From positions 10,744 through 71,099 of the forward strand of contig NZ_JAUASV010000018.1 in NCBI RefSeq assembly GCF_030345695.1: DNA of 60,356 bases, in the 5' to 3' direction. A model generated the notes under the pieces. It was not told the DNA's origin. It did not search any database and saw only the letters and a list, made by a program, of their open reading frames with translations. The stretch comes from Galbitalea sp. SE-J8 (GTDB lineage: Bacteria > Actinomycetota > Actinomycetes > Actinomycetales > Microbacteriaceae). This document shows positions 17,254-26,173 of the stretch, piece by piece (the first letter of the stretch is position 1; each line of letters opens with the position of its first letter). The position numbers were made by a program, and so were the translations under genes.

Positions 17254-18671
17254 CCGCGCCGCGCCCGATCGCGCACTACACGCCGCGACAGCACTGGATG
17301 AACGACCCCAACGGCCTCGTCTACCGTGACGGGCGCTTCCACCTCTTCTACCAGTACAACCCGCGCGGGATCGACTGGGGGAACATGAGCTGGGGCCACG
17401 CCACGAGCCCGGACCTGATCACCTGGACCGAGCGCAGGGTGGCGATCGAGTGCACTCCCGAGGAGGCCGTGTTCTCCGGGTCGGTCGTCGTCGACCGGGG
17501 CGCGACGTCGGGCTGGGGCTCGCCGGAGCGGCCCGCGCTCGTCGCGATCTACACCGGAGTGGCTCCGGACGGGCGACAGGCGCAGTGTCTCGCCGTGAGC
17601 CTCGACGACGGTGCGACCTGGACGCGGCATCCGGACAACCCGGTGCTCGACCGCGGCTCGAGCGCGTTCCGCGACCCCAAGGTGTTCTGGTTCGCGCACC
17701 CGGGGTCGAGCGACGGCCACTGGGTGATGGTGGCCGTGGAGGCGGAGCGACGGCAGGTGCTGATCTACCGATCGGCCGACCTGCGCGCGTGGTCCCCGGT
17801 CGGCACGGTCGAGGCGGTCGGGGAGACCGAGCAGCTCTGGGAGTGCCCCGACCTGTTCGCCCTCGACACGGGCACGCGCACCGTCTGGGTGCTCGTGATC
17901 AGCGTCAACCCGGACGAGGACGGCGACGGCTCCGCCACCCGGTACCTCGTCGGCGACTTCGACGGCGAGACCTTCGTGCCGACGGACCCGATCTGGCGAC
18001 GGCTCGACGCCGGGCACGACTGCTACGCGCTCGTCACCTTCGACAGCGCCCCCGACGGCCGACGGATCGGCATCGGCTGGATGAGCAACTGGGCCTACGC
18101 GCGCGAGGTGCCGACGCAGCCGTGGCGAGGCGTGATGACGGTGCCCCGCGAGCTCGGCGCCCGGGAACGGGACGGCGAGGTCGTGCTGCTGCAGCGGCCG
18201 CTCGTCGCCGACGTGCCGGCGACGGCGGATGCGGACGGGTGGCGGGGCGTGCCGGGCGTCGGCACGCGGGCGACGATCGCCACCGCATCCGCTTTCCGCC
18301 TCGACCTGGACCTCGCGCTGGATGCCGACGCGCGGCTGCGATGGAGCCTGCGGGCCGGCGATGGATCGGAGCTGCGGGTCGAGCTCGATGGCGCCGGCAC
18401 GCTCACCGTCGACCGCCGGCACGCGCTCGGCGCGCTGATCACGACCGACCTCACGCGGACGGTGACGCGCCTGCCGCTGCCGCTCGCGGTCGTCGGCCTC
18501 ACCCTCGTCGTCGACACGACGTCGATCGAGGTCTTCGCGCTGGACGGCGAGGTCGTCGTCACGGACGCGGTGTTCCCGCGCGGCGCCTGGACCTCGATCA
18601 CGATGACCGCGGTGGCCGGCGCTGGCCGGGTGCTCGACGCCCGGTACCGGCCGCTCGGGGCGGCGCGGTGA
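17250..18671 (+). CDS. GH32 beta-fructosidase (sucrose/levan/inulin hydrolase)
   Basis: 473 aa, canonical GH32 without signal peptide. HWMNDPNG holds the nucleophile Asp (about residue 18), FRDPKVFW the stabilising Asp, and WECPDLF the acid/base Glu. A C-terminal GH32C beta-sandwich begins near residue 340. The GTG start overlaps the LacI stop (GTGA). With the divergent GH32 at 11501 it gives the operon two intracellular fructosidases of different types. Confidence 0.93.
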   Translation: MTAPRPIAHYTPRQHWMNDPNGLVYRDGRFHLFYQYNPRGIDWGNMSWGHATSPDLITWTERRVAIECTPEEAVFSGSVVVDRGATSGWGSPERPALVAIYTGVAPDGRQAQCLAVSLDDGATWTRHPDNPVLDRGSSAFRDPKVFWFAHPGSSDGHWVMVAVEAERRQVLIYRSADLRAWSPVGTVEAVGETEQLWECPDLFALDTGTRTVWVLVISVNPDEDGDGSATRYLVGDFDGETFVPTDPIWRRLDAGHDCYALVTFDSAPDGRRIGIGWMSNWAYAREVPTQPWRGVMTVPRELGARERDGEVVLLQRPLVADVPATADADGWRGVPGVGTRATIATASAFRLDLDLALDADARLRWSLRAGDGSELRVELDGAGTLTVDRRHALGALITTDLTRTVTRLPLPLAVVGLTLVVDTTSIEVFALDGEVVVTDAVFPRGAWTSITMTAVAGAGRVLDARYRPLGAAR

Positions 18672-18777
18672 GCACGTAGCGATCCGGCGTGCACCCGGAC
18701 GCCGTCAGCACCGCACTCGCCGCGCCCCCGCCGAGGGGGAGGCGCAGCAGGGCGCGTCGGCTGACGGGCGCGGACAC
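18598..18777 (-). pseudogene. Possible lipoprotein signal-peptide remnant
   Basis: From GTG 18777 the minus frame reads SRRALLRLPLGGGAASAVL then TASGC, resembling a Tat-like signal with lipobox. It then runs antisense into the 3' end of the GH32 gene without further sense and stops at 18598. Probably the decayed 5' end of an exported protein; chance is possible. Confidence 0.25.
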
Positions 18778-18788
18778 GGCATCCCCGG

Positions 18789-19520
18789 CTACGCCTGACC
18801 GGCCGGGCGGACGAGGATCTCGTGCACCGCGACGTGCCGCGGCCGGGTCACCGCGAACACGATGACCTCGGCGATGTCCTCGGGCGTCACCTCGACGCCG
18901 GCGTACATCTCCTCGGTCGTCTTCCGGGTCTGCTCGTCGGTGATGTGGCTGGGCAGGTCGGTCTTGACCGCGCCCGGCTCGACGAGGGTCACGCGCACGT
19001 CGGGCAGCAGCTGCTGGCGCAGCGACTCCGACCAGCCGTTGACGCCCCACTTGGTCGCCGCGTACACGCCGTTGACGGGACGCGCGCTGCGGCCCGCGAC
19101 CGACGAGACCGTGATGATGTCGCCTCCGCCGTCGCTCGTCAGCTGGTCGAGGAACACCTCGGTCGCGGTGATCGCGCCGAGCAGGTTCGTCTCGATCATG
19201 CGTCGGTAGTCCTCGTGACGCTCGGCCGAGAACGGCCCGAGCAGCATGACGCCGGCGTTGTTGACGAGCACGTCGACCCGGCCCAGCTCGTCGCGCACGC
19301 GGGCGGCGGCCGCGAGCACCGAGTCGCGGTCGGTGACATCCGTCTCGACGGCGATCGAGCCGCCGCCGAGCTCGGTCGCGAGCTCGGAGATGCGGTCGCG
19401 GCGCCGGGCGAGCAGCGCGACGGTGTAGCCCTCCGCGGCGAGGGCGCGGGCGGTCGCCTCGCCGATGCCGGATGACGCCCCCGTGATCACGGCGACCCGG
19501 GCGGCGGTCGTGATCGCCAC
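18789..19520 (-). CDS. Short-chain dehydrogenase/reductase
   Basis: 243 aa classical SDR. TGASSGIG (about residues 13-20), VNNAG (about 88-92), catalytic Ser in TVSSVAG and YAATK (about 154-158), then EPGAVKTDL. A GTG start two bases after the aldo-keto reductase stop implies coupling. Together the two oxidoreductases form an operon divergent from the XRE regulator at 20543; substrates unknown. Confidence 0.88.
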   Translation of the reverse strand: MAITTAARVAVITGASSGIGEATARALAAEGYTVALLARRRDRISELATELGGGSIAVETDVTDRDSVLAAAARVRDELGRVDVLVNNAGVMLLGPFSAERHEDYRRMIETNLLGAITATEVFLDQLTSDGGGDIITVSSVAGRSARPVNGVYAATKWGVNGWSESLRQQLLPDVRVTLVEPGAVKTDLPSHITDEQTRKTTEEMYAGVEVTPEDIAEVIVFAVTRPRHVAVHEILVRPAGQA

Positions 19521-19522
19521 GG

Positions 19523-20419
19523 TCAGGCCTCCGGGATGTCGCGGGCGAAGGTCTCGAGCGTGACCGCCTCGGGCTCGGGACCGCCGCGCACACCGCGGTC
19601 GAGGCCGCTGATCGCCGCGAGCTCGGCATCCGTGAGCTCGACGTCGAAGATGTCGAAGTTCTCCTCGATGCGCGCCCGCTTGACGGACTTCGGGATCGCG
19701 GACCGGCCCTGCTGCAGGTGCCAGCGCAGCATCACCTGTGCCGGGGTCGTGCCGTGCACCGCGGCGATGGCGGCGATCGTGGGGTCGTCGAACGTGCTGC
19801 CGCCGCCGTTGCCGCGGTAGCTCGTGATGCCGCCGATCGGCGACCAGGCCTGCGTGAGGGTGCCGAGCTGCGCGTCGGCCGACTGCACGTCCGGCTGCGT
19901 GAAGTACGGGTGCACCTCGATCTGGTTCACGGCCGGGACGACGGATGCCTCCGCCATCAGGTCGTCGAGGTGGGTGCGCATGAAGTTGCTGACGCCGATC
20001 GCGCGCACCCGGCCGTCGGCGAGGAGGGTCTCGAGCGCGCGGTACGCGGCGCGGGTGCGGTCGAACGCGCTCGGCAGCGCCTGGTGCAGGATGAACAGGT
20101 CGATCCGCTCGACGCCGAGCTTGTCGGCGCTCTTCTCGAAGGCGTGCAGCGTCTCCTCGTAGCCGTAGTCCGAGATCCAGACCTTCGACTCGATGAAGAC
20201 CTCCTCGCGCGGGATGCCCGAGCGCCGGATGGCCTCGCCGACCCCGCGCTCGTTGCCGTAGGCGGCCGCGGTGTCGATGTGACGGTAGCCGGTCTCGAGG
20301 GCGGCGAGCACGGCATCCGTGGTCTCGTCCGGCGGCGTCTGGAACACGCCGAATCCGATGGCCGGGAGCCGCACGCCGTTGTTGAGCGTGAACGGGTCGT
20401 CGAGCGTGAGGGGGGTCAT
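19523..20419 (-). CDS. Aldo/keto reductase (2,5-diketo-gluconate-reductase type)
   Basis: 298 aa (beta/alpha)8 NADPH-dependent carbonyl reductase. Tetrad residues are recognisable: Asp in HIDTAAAYGNE, Tyr of AYGNE, Lys in ESKVW, His in LFILHQALP. The cofactor loop is IPKSVKRARIEENFDIFD. ATG 20419 is preceded by a modest GAAAGG. First gene of a two-gene operon with the SDR. Confidence 0.9.
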   Translation of the reverse strand: MTPLTLDDPFTLNNGVRLPAIGFGVFQTPPDETTDAVLAALETGYRHIDTAAAYGNERGVGEAIRRSGIPREEVFIESKVWISDYGYEETLHAFEKSADKLGVERIDLFILHQALPSAFDRTRAAYRALETLLADGRVRAIGVSNFMRTHLDDLMAEASVVPAVNQIEVHPYFTQPDVQSADAQLGTLTQAWSPIGGITSYRGNGGGSTFDDPTIAAIAAVHGTTPAQVMLRWHLQQGRSAIPKSVKRARIEENFDIFDVELTDAELAAISGLDRGVRGGPEPEAVTLETFARDIPEA

Positions 20420-20542
20420 CAGGTGCCTTTCGTCGATGTACGTTCTCCATTCAGCACCCTCCTCGCCCCCGCGAGGGAGAGTCTGTGAACGGGGTACCGA
20501 CAGGGACCCCCACGGCGCGGTCACGCCCCCTACGGTGTGGTC

Positions 20543-21460
20543 ATGGACAGCCGTCAGGAGATCAGCGAGTACCTCCGCTCCCGACGTGACCGCATCGGGC
20601 CGGAGCAGGTCGGGCTCGCCGTCGGCACGGGCCGGCGCGTTCCCGGCCTGCGGCGGGAGGAGGTCGCGGTGCTCGCGGGCGTCAGCTCGGAGTACTACCG
20701 GCGCATCGAGCGCGGTGTGCTCTCGGGTGTGTCGGAGGAGGTGCTCGCGGCGATCGCGCACGCGCTGCGCCTCGACGACGCGGAGACCGCCCACCTGTTC
20801 GATCTCGCCCGCGCCGCGCGTCGACCCCGGCGCGTCCCGGGCCGGCCGGACGGCGGGCGGCCGCGCCCGGGCATCCAGCGGCTGCTCGACGCGATCACCG
20901 GCGCTCCCGCCTGGGTGCGCAACGAGCGCATGGACGTGCTCGCGTGCAACCCGCTCGGCCGCGCGATCCAGTCCGAGGTGCTCGACAGCCCGATCGCCCG
21001 CGGCAACGGCGCCCGGTTCGTCTTCCTCGACCCGCGGTCGCGCATCTACTACCCGGACTGGGAGCGCGGAGCGGATGACATCGTCGCGACCCTGCGCACG
21101 TACACCGGCCGCAACCCCGCGGACCGCGTGCTCACGGGCCTCGTCGGGGAGCTCGCGACCCAGAGCCCGGAGTTCAGCACGCGGTGGGCGGCGCACAACG
21201 TGCGCTACCACCGCACGGGCTCCAAGCGCATCGTGCACCCGCTCGTCGGTGAGCTCGATCTCGAGTTCGAGGCGCTCGAGCTGCCCGCCGATCCCGGCCT
21301 CACGCTGTTCACGTACTTCCCCGTGCCCGACGCGGTGACGCCCGAACGGCTCGCGCTGCTCGGCAGCTGGACGGCGACATCCGCTGCACCGGCCGCGAGC
21401 GCCGCGGACGCCGACGCGGATGCCGCCGACGCGGGCGCCGCCGACGCCGGGCGCGCCTGA
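20543..21460 (+). CDS. XRE-family regulator with MmyB-like ligand domain
   Basis: 305 aa. An HTH of the LRREEVAVLAGVSSEYYRR form (about residues 36-54) and a C-terminal PAS-like MmyB domain (WVRNERMDVLACNPLGRAI ... NPADRVLTGLVGELATQSPE). Divergent from the AKR-SDR operon, which it probably controls. A TACGGT -10-like box (20531-20536) ends 6 nt before the ATG, suggesting a leaderless message. The last 25 residues are an Ala/Asp low-complexity tail not expected of the family. Confidence 0.88.
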   Translation: MDSRQEISEYLRSRRDRIGPEQVGLAVGTGRRVPGLRREEVAVLAGVSSEYYRRIERGVLSGVSEEVLAAIAHALRLDDAETAHLFDLARAARRPRRVPGRPDGGRPRPGIQRLLDAITGAPAWVRNERMDVLACNPLGRAIQSEVLDSPIARGNGARFVFLDPRSRIYYPDWERGADDIVATLRTYTGRNPADRVLTGLVGELATQSPEFSTRWAAHNVRYHRTGSKRIVHPLVGELDLEFEALELPADPGLTLFTYFPVPDAVTPERLALLGSWTATSAAPAASAADADADAADAGAADAGRA

Positions 21461-21611
21461 CGAGCCGGCGGATGGCGTCGCGGATGGCGTGGCCCGGGGG
21501 GTTCTGCCGGTACCGGTCACGACAGGCACTGCCGATCGCCTCCGGCCGGCGGCTCGAATGGATGCGGGCGCGCACCGCGCCCGCCGATTCCCACCGTGAG
21601 GGGCACCATTC

Positions 21612-22652
21612 GTGAAGGCCACGTTCATGTACGGCGCGGGCGACGTGCGCGTCGAGACCGTTCCCGACCCGGTCATCCAGCGCCCTACGGACGCCGTCGT
21701 GCGCGCCGTGCGCGCGTGCGTGTGCGGATCCGACCTGCACCCGTACCACTCGATGCCGCACGCGGAGCGGGGCGTGCCGATGGGCCACGAGCTCATCGGC
21801 GTCGTCGAGGAGGTCGGCCCGGCCGTCGCCACGCTGAAGCGGGGCGACTTCGTCATCGCGCCGTTCGCGTTCCAGGACAACACGTGCGTGTTCTGCCGTG
21901 AGGGGCTGACGACGTCGTGCGTCCACGGCGGCTGGTACGGCACCGCCGCCACCGGCGGCCTGCAGGCCGAGCTCGCGCGCATCCCGCTCGCCGACGGGAG
22001 CCTCGTCGTCGTGCCCGGAATCGACGAGACCAGCGACCTGCTGCCGTCGCTGCTCAGCCTCTCCGACGTCTATCTCACCGGCCACCACGCGGCGCACCAG
22101 GGCCGGGTCGCGCCGGGCGCCACGGTCACGGTGATCGGCGACGGCGCCGTCGGACTCTCCGCCGTCCTCGCGGCGCGGCAGCTCGGCGCCGAGCGCATCA
22201 TCCTCATGGGCCGCCACGGCAGCCGCACCGGGCTCGGCGTCGAGTTCGGGGCGACGGATGTCGTGGCCGAGCGCGGCGACGAGGGCATCGCGCGGGTGAT
22301 GGACCTCACGAACGGCGAGGGCAGTCACGTCGTGATCGAGGCCGTCGGCCTCATGCCGGCGTACGAGCAGGCCGTCGGCATCGTGCGTCCGGGTGGCGTC
22401 ATCTCGCGCGTCGGCGTGCCGCAGTACGAGTCGGCGCCGATCGGGTTCGGCTCGCTGTTCGGCAAGAACGCGACCCTCACGGGCGGCCCGGCCCCCGTGC
22501 GCGCCTACCTCGACGCGGCGATCCCGCAGGTGCTCGACGGCGTGATCGCGCCCGGCCGGGTGTTCGACACGAGCATCACGATCGACGACGTGCCCACCGG
22601 GTACGCCGAGATGGATGCCCGCGAGTCGCTCAAGGCGCTCGTCACCTTCTGA
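21612..22652 (+). CDS. Zinc-dependent alcohol dehydrogenase (MDR family)
   Basis: 346 aa. The catalytic zinc site is CGSDLH (about residues 37-42) with GHE (about 61-63). The cofactor loop GDGAVGLSA follows near residue 177. The structural-zinc lobe is reduced: only CVFCREGLTTSCVHG is seen, three cysteines. GTG start 21612. No clear pathway partner. Confidence 0.88.
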   Translation: MKATFMYGAGDVRVETVPDPVIQRPTDAVVRAVRACVCGSDLHPYHSMPHAERGVPMGHELIGVVEEVGPAVATLKRGDFVIAPFAFQDNTCVFCREGLTTSCVHGGWYGTAATGGLQAELARIPLADGSLVVVPGIDETSDLLPSLLSLSDVYLTGHHAAHQGRVAPGATVTVIGDGAVGLSAVLAARQLGAERIILMGRHGSRTGLGVEFGATDVVAERGDEGIARVMDLTNGEGSHVVIEAVGLMPAYEQAVGIVRPGGVISRVGVPQYESAPIGFGSLFGKNATLTGGPAPVRAYLDAAIPQVLDGVIAPGRVFDTSITIDDVPTGYAEMDARESLKALVTF

Positions 22653-22689
22653 CGGTCCACGGCATCCGGGCGCAGTGTGCAGAGCAGGT

Positions 22690-23037
22690 GTTCTCGGCGG
22701 CATCCCTCCTCGTCGGCGTCGCTCCCACCGGACGGTGGGCGATCGGTGCGCGCGCCTCGGCCTCGTCGTCGGCCCGTCCGGGCTCGTCAACAGCTTCCAC
22801 CAGGTCGGCATGGCGCTCGGTCTCGGCATCCTCGTCGCCGTCTCGGCGGGTGCGGATGCCGGTGCGCCGAGCGCGACCGTCGCCGTCACCAGGGAGGTCG
22901 CCACGGCCTTCACCGGAGGTAGCGTGCTGCTCGGACTCTGCCTGGTGGCGACGCTCGTACTGATCGTTCCCGCGGTCGCGGCGGCCCGCCGTGCCGCATC
23001 CGGCACGATCGCATCCGATACGAAGGAGAGCTCATGA
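22690..23037 (+). pseudogene. C-terminal remnant of a DHA2-type MFS transporter
   Basis: The frame ending at 23037 reads GPSGLVNSFHQVGMALGLGI and FTGGSVLLGLCLVATLVLIV, matching the last two helices of 14-TM drug/H+ antiporters. Upstream sequence back to the alcohol dehydrogenase stop has no compatible reading, so more than 400 residues are missing. The stop still overlaps the next start (ATGA), a trace of a former operon with the cupin gene. Confidence 0.7.
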
Positions 23038-23444
23038 GCACCCGGAAGCAACCGAAGCGCCCGACCGTGAAGGGGCCCGCCGAGTGGTTCTCGGGCGACG
23101 TCTACTTCAACGCCTACTACGCCGGCGAGGAGCCGTCGCGCGCGAGCCTCAACCTCGTGCGGTTCACCCCGGGTGCGCACACCGCCTGGCACCGGCACGC
23201 GCTCGGGCAGACCCTGCACGTCACCGAGGGGCGCGGCTACGTGCAGTCCCGCGGCGAGGAGCTCATCGAGCTGCTCCCGGGCGACACCGTCTACACCCCG
23301 GCCGGCGAGTGGCACTGGCACGGTGCGGCGGCCGACCAGTTCATGTGCCACCTGGCGCTGTGGGAGTCGCCCGCGCCGGGCGGCGGGGAGCCCGCGACCG
23401 TGTGGGGCGACAAGCTCACCGACGACGAATATCCCGCGGAGTGA
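23034..23444 (+). CDS. Cupin-domain protein (carboxymuconolactone-associated type)
   Basis: 136 aa single cupin. Motif 1 HTAWHRHALGQTLHVTEG (about residues 44-61) supplies two His and a Glu-equivalent; motif 2 PGDTVYTPAGEWHWHGA (about 83-99) supplies the third metal His. Small quercetinase-like cupins of this type accompany redox enzymes. The 3' end overlaps the convergent XRE gene by 29 bp. Confidence 0.85.
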   Translation: MSTRKQPKRPTVKGPAEWFSGDVYFNAYYAGEEPSRASLNLVRFTPGAHTAWHRHALGQTLHVTEGRGYVQSRGEELIELLPGDTVYTPAGEWHWHGAAADQFMCHLALWESPAPGGGEPATVWGDKLTDDEYPAE

Positions 23445-24318
23445 CCCGCGGCGATCCGCCCTCCCGGGTCGCCGCCTCGGCCGCCGCCCACGACGCGAGC
23501 ACGGCGAGCGCGTCGGCGGTCGGCGTGCCGGCGGCCGCCGTGTAGACGTTGAGCACGAGACCGGGCTCACTCGGCAGCTCCATCGACTCGTAGTCGAGGT
23601 CGAGGTCGCCGACCACCGGGTGGTGGAACCGCTTCAGGCCGTGACGGTGGAACTGCACATCGTGCGCGGCCCAGCGCTGCCGGAACAGCTCGCTCTGCGT
23701 CGACAGCTCGCCGATCAGCTCGATGAGCGCGCGGTCGTGCGGATTGCGCCCGGCCTCGAGTCGCAGCATCGCCGCGGCGTCGTTCGCGATGCGGTCGTAG
23801 TCGCGCCAGAACTCGCGCGCCGCCGGGTCGAGGTAGATGAACCGGGTGGTGTTGGCGGGGCGCCGGCCGTCCGCGAACACGGGGGAGTACAGCGCGGCGC
23901 CGAGCCGGTTCGTCGCGATGATGTCGTGGCGGTGGTTGCGCACCGCGGCGGGGGCGTCGCCGATCGCGTCGAGCACCTGCTGCACGGCCGGCCGCACCGC
24001 TGTCGCCGGCTTGACGGGTCGCCTGCGCGCGGGCCCCGCCTGCCGGGCCAGGTCGAAGAGGTGGTCGCGTTCCGCCTCGTCGAGCCCGAGGGTGGTCGCG
24101 ATCGCGTCGAGCACGCTCTCCGACGCCCCCGAGAGGTTGCCGCGCTCGAGGCGCGTGTAGTAGTCGACCGACACCCCCGCGAGCATCGCGACCTCCTCGC
24201 GGCGGAGCCCGGACACGCGACGGTTGCCGCCGTACGCGGGCAGTCCGGCATCCGCGGGGGAGATCCGCGCCCGCCGCGAGCCGAGGAACTCGCGCACCTG
24301 ATCACGCAATGCGTCCAT
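23416..24318 (-). CDS. XRE-family regulator with MmyB-like ligand domain
   Basis: 300 aa, same architecture as the protein at 20543 (LRREEVAMLAGVSVDYYTRL near residues 37-56; C-terminal NPHDRALIELIGELSTQSEL), so the two are paralogues with different sets of genes beside them. On the minus strand a TAGCCT box (plus 24325-24330) ends 6 nt before the ATG, suggesting a leaderless mRNA. Possible targets are the neighbouring alcohol dehydrogenase/cupin cluster. Confidence 0.88.
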   Translation of the reverse strand: MDALRDQVREFLGSRRARISPADAGLPAYGGNRRVSGLRREEVAMLAGVSVDYYTRLERGNLSGASESVLDAIATTLGLDEAERDHLFDLARQAGPARRRPVKPATAVRPAVQQVLDAIGDAPAAVRNHRHDIIATNRLGAALYSPVFADGRRPANTTRFIYLDPAAREFWRDYDRIANDAAAMLRLEAGRNPHDRALIELIGELSTQSELFRQRWAAHDVQFHRHGLKRFHHPVVGDLDLDYESMELPSEPGLVLNVYTAAAGTPTADALAVLASWAAAEAATREGGSPRVTPRDIRRR

Positions 24319-24366
24319 GGGGTCAGGCTAGGTCGCCGCGCGGCGCCATGGGAGGCACTGGAGCCA

Positions 24367-24400
24367 CCCCCCTCCCTCGACGGCGGCGGAGGGAAGGGGG
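24367..24400 (-). terminator. Hairpin downstream of the 24414 membrane gene
   Basis: CCCCCCTCCCTC (24367-24378) and GAGGGAAGGGGG (24389-24400) pair with one mismatch around a 10-nt loop, between the stop of the membrane gene and the promoter of the XRE gene. No U-tract. Confidence 0.45.
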
Positions 24401-24413
24401 CGGCGGGCCGCCG

Positions 24414-24857
24414 TCACCGGCGCGCGCGGGCGAGTCCGAGGAAGTGCCCGCGGATGTGACCGCGGCTGAGGATGATGCCGGTGGCCAGCACGAGCACACC
24501 GCACACCGCCTGCTCGACCTTCATCCAGAGCGGGAACTCGCCGGGGGCGACGATGAGCAGCACGATGCCGCACGGGATCAGGAACGCGAGCAGGCGGAGC
24601 CGGCGATACGCCCACGCCGTGCCGCGCGCCGCGAGGGCGGCGAACGCGTAGAGCACGACGGCCGCCGCGACGACCGCGATGCCGCGGATCCACACGACGG
24701 TGTTCACGAGATCGCCGTCGGCCCGTTCGACGTACGCGAACAGCAGGGATGCGGCGCTGACGATGAAGAGCACGAGGAGCAGCGCCCGCACCGCGGCGAA
24801 ACCGCGCTGGGCGCTCGGGTGGTCGAGCAGTTCGCGACCGGGGATCGAGGATGTCAT
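24414..24857 (-). CDS. Four-helix membrane protein, unknown function
   Basis: 147 aa with four hydrophobic segments (LLLVLFIVSAASLLFAYV; GIAVVAAAVVLYAFAALAA; LLAFLIPCGIVLLIVAP; VCGVLVLATGIILS). ATG 24857 chosen because GAAGGA lies 7 nt upstream; ATG 24875 is the alternative. Directly downstream of the TetR gene on the same strand, so it is probably the TetR-controlled target. Confidence 0.7.
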   Translation of the reverse strand: MTSSIPGRELLDHPSAQRGFAAVRALLLVLFIVSAASLLFAYVERADGDLVNTVVWIRGIAVVAAAVVLYAFAALAARGTAWAYRRLRLLAFLIPCGIVLLIVAPGEFPLWMKVEQAVCGVLVLATGIILSRGHIRGHFLGLARARR

Positions 24858-24940
24858 GGGGGTTCCTTCTTTCATTCGGGGCGCGCGCGGGCGCGTGCCG
24901 GATCGACCCGCCCCGTCGGTCGGGGCGGGACGGCGATGGA

Positions 24941-25516
24941 TCACTCGGGGCGGACGGCCCGGTCGAAGAGCTCGACGAGCTCGTCCGCGCAGCGGTGCAG
25001 GTCGAGGCCCGGGGTGCGCGCGAACCGGGTCACGGCGCGGTCGATCGCCGCGCGCACGGCGGAGGCGTACAGGGCGGCGTCGAGCGTCCGCATCTCGCCG
25101 GCGAGCTGACCGTCGGCGAACAGCCGGGTCAGGAGCTGTTCCGCGGTGTCGGCGGCGGCATCCTCGTCGGCCGGCGTCCCGATCGCGGAGAGGATCTCCA
25201 CGGCGGCCACCGCGTAGTCCGGTCGCTCGGCGAGGAACTCGATGTTCGAACGGATGTAGGCCTCGAGCCTGCCGCGCGACGTCGTCGCGGCGGCGATGCG
25301 CGGCGACATCCGTTCGCTCGCGAGCTCGATGATGCGCGTGAGCGCCGCCCCGAGCAGTTCGGCCCGTGAGTCGAAGTGGTAGGAGATCAGCCGGGTGCTC
25401 GAGAGACCGGCGTGCTCGCGGATGCGCGCGAACGACGCGGCGCGCACGCCCTCGCTCGCGATGACCTCGATCATCGCCTCCACGATCTGTGATCGGCGGC
25501 CGCTCGTTACTTGCAT
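24941..25516 (-). CDS. TetR-family regulator
   Basis: 191 aa. HTH RSQIVEAMIEVIASEG then FARIREHAGLSSTRLISYHF (about residues 24-43), followed by a helical domain. Its start codon lies inside a 37-bp palindrome (separate entry), strong evidence for autorepression. The downstream membrane protein at 24857 may be co-regulated. Confidence 0.88.
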   Translation of the reverse strand: MQVTSGRRSQIVEAMIEVIASEGVRAASFARIREHAGLSSTRLISYHFDSRAELLGAALTRIIELASERMSPRIAAATTSRGRLEAYIRSNIEFLAERPDYAVAAVEILSAIGTPADEDAAADTAEQLLTRLFADGQLAGEMRTLDAALYASAVRAAIDRAVTRFARTPGLDLHRCADELVELFDRAVRPE

Positions 25517-25543
25517 GAGTAACAGTGTTACCCATGCAAGTAA
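25507..25543. promoter_or_regulatory. Nested palindromic operator over the tetR start
   Basis: Outer arms TTACTTGCATG (25507-25517) and CATGCAAGTAA (25533-25543) are perfect. An inner pair GTAAC-AGT-GTTAC (25519-25531) shares the same centre at 25525. The tetR ATG (25516) is within the left arm. Expected binding site of the TetR protein at 24941. Confidence 0.85.
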
Positions 25544-25606
25544 AAACCGCAAGCGCGGATCGAGCCGGCCTTCGCGAGCGCGTCGAGCGACCAGTAGAGT
25601 CGCGAC

Positions 25607-26173
25607 GTGGAGGGGTTCGGCAGGGCGGTGGGCGCGCGACTGCGCCAGGCTCGGCGGGATCGCGGCCTCACCGTGACCGAGCTCGCCTCGCGCTCGGGTG
25701 TCGCCCGCGCGACGCTCACCGCGATCGAGGGCGGCGGCGGCAATCCCCGGCTTGAGACGATGTACGCGCTCGCGGACACGCTGGAGATCGCGCTGGGCGA
25801 CCTCCTGCCCCGATCGGCCGATCCGTCGCCGACCGTCGTCGTGCGCGCGGGGGAGGGTGCTCAGGTCGTCGGCGACTCGCTCGTCGCGACCCTGCTCGCC
25901 GAGATCCCCTCGTCGAGCGCGCGCGTCGACGTGTACGCGATGACCGTGTCCGGCCCGGAGCGGGTCTCGGACGAGCATCCGCGCGGGACCACCGAGCACC
26001 TGCTCGTGCACTCCGGAACCCTGGTCACCGGACCGGCATCCGATCCGGTGACCTTGCGCGCCGGGGACTACGCGCGCTTCGCGGCCGACACGAGGCACGT
26101 CTACCGGGCGGTGGACGGCCTGTGCGATGTGACGCTGCTCGTCGTCTCGCCCGAACGCCCGGCCGACCGCTAG
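25607..26173 (+). CDS. XRE-cupin regulator
   Basis: 188 aa. HTH RLRQARRDRGLTVTELASRS, then GVARATLTAIEGGGGNPRLE (about residues 9-50), and a C-terminal cupin (PRGTTEHLLVHSGTLVTGP ... LRAGDYARFAADTRHVYRA). This two-domain family senses small metabolites and often controls amino-acid or efflux genes. GTG start. The stop overlaps the convergent DUF6069-type gene by 4 bp. Confidence 0.87.
   Translation: MEGFGRAVGARLRQARRDRGLTVTELASRSGVARATLTAIEGGGGNPRLETMYALADTLEIALGDLLPRSADPSPTVVVRAGEGAQVVGDSLVATLLAEIPSSSARVDVYAMTVSGPERVSDEHPRGTTEHLLVHSGTLVTGPASDPVTLRAGDYARFAADTRHVYRAVDGLCDVTLLVVSPERPADR

Noticed and set aside
20420-21982. Minus-strand extension upstream of the aldo-keto reductase start
   Set aside because: Low-complexity Arg/Ala/Gly reading antisense to the XRE regulator; the enzyme begins at ATG 20419 with a normal N-terminus.
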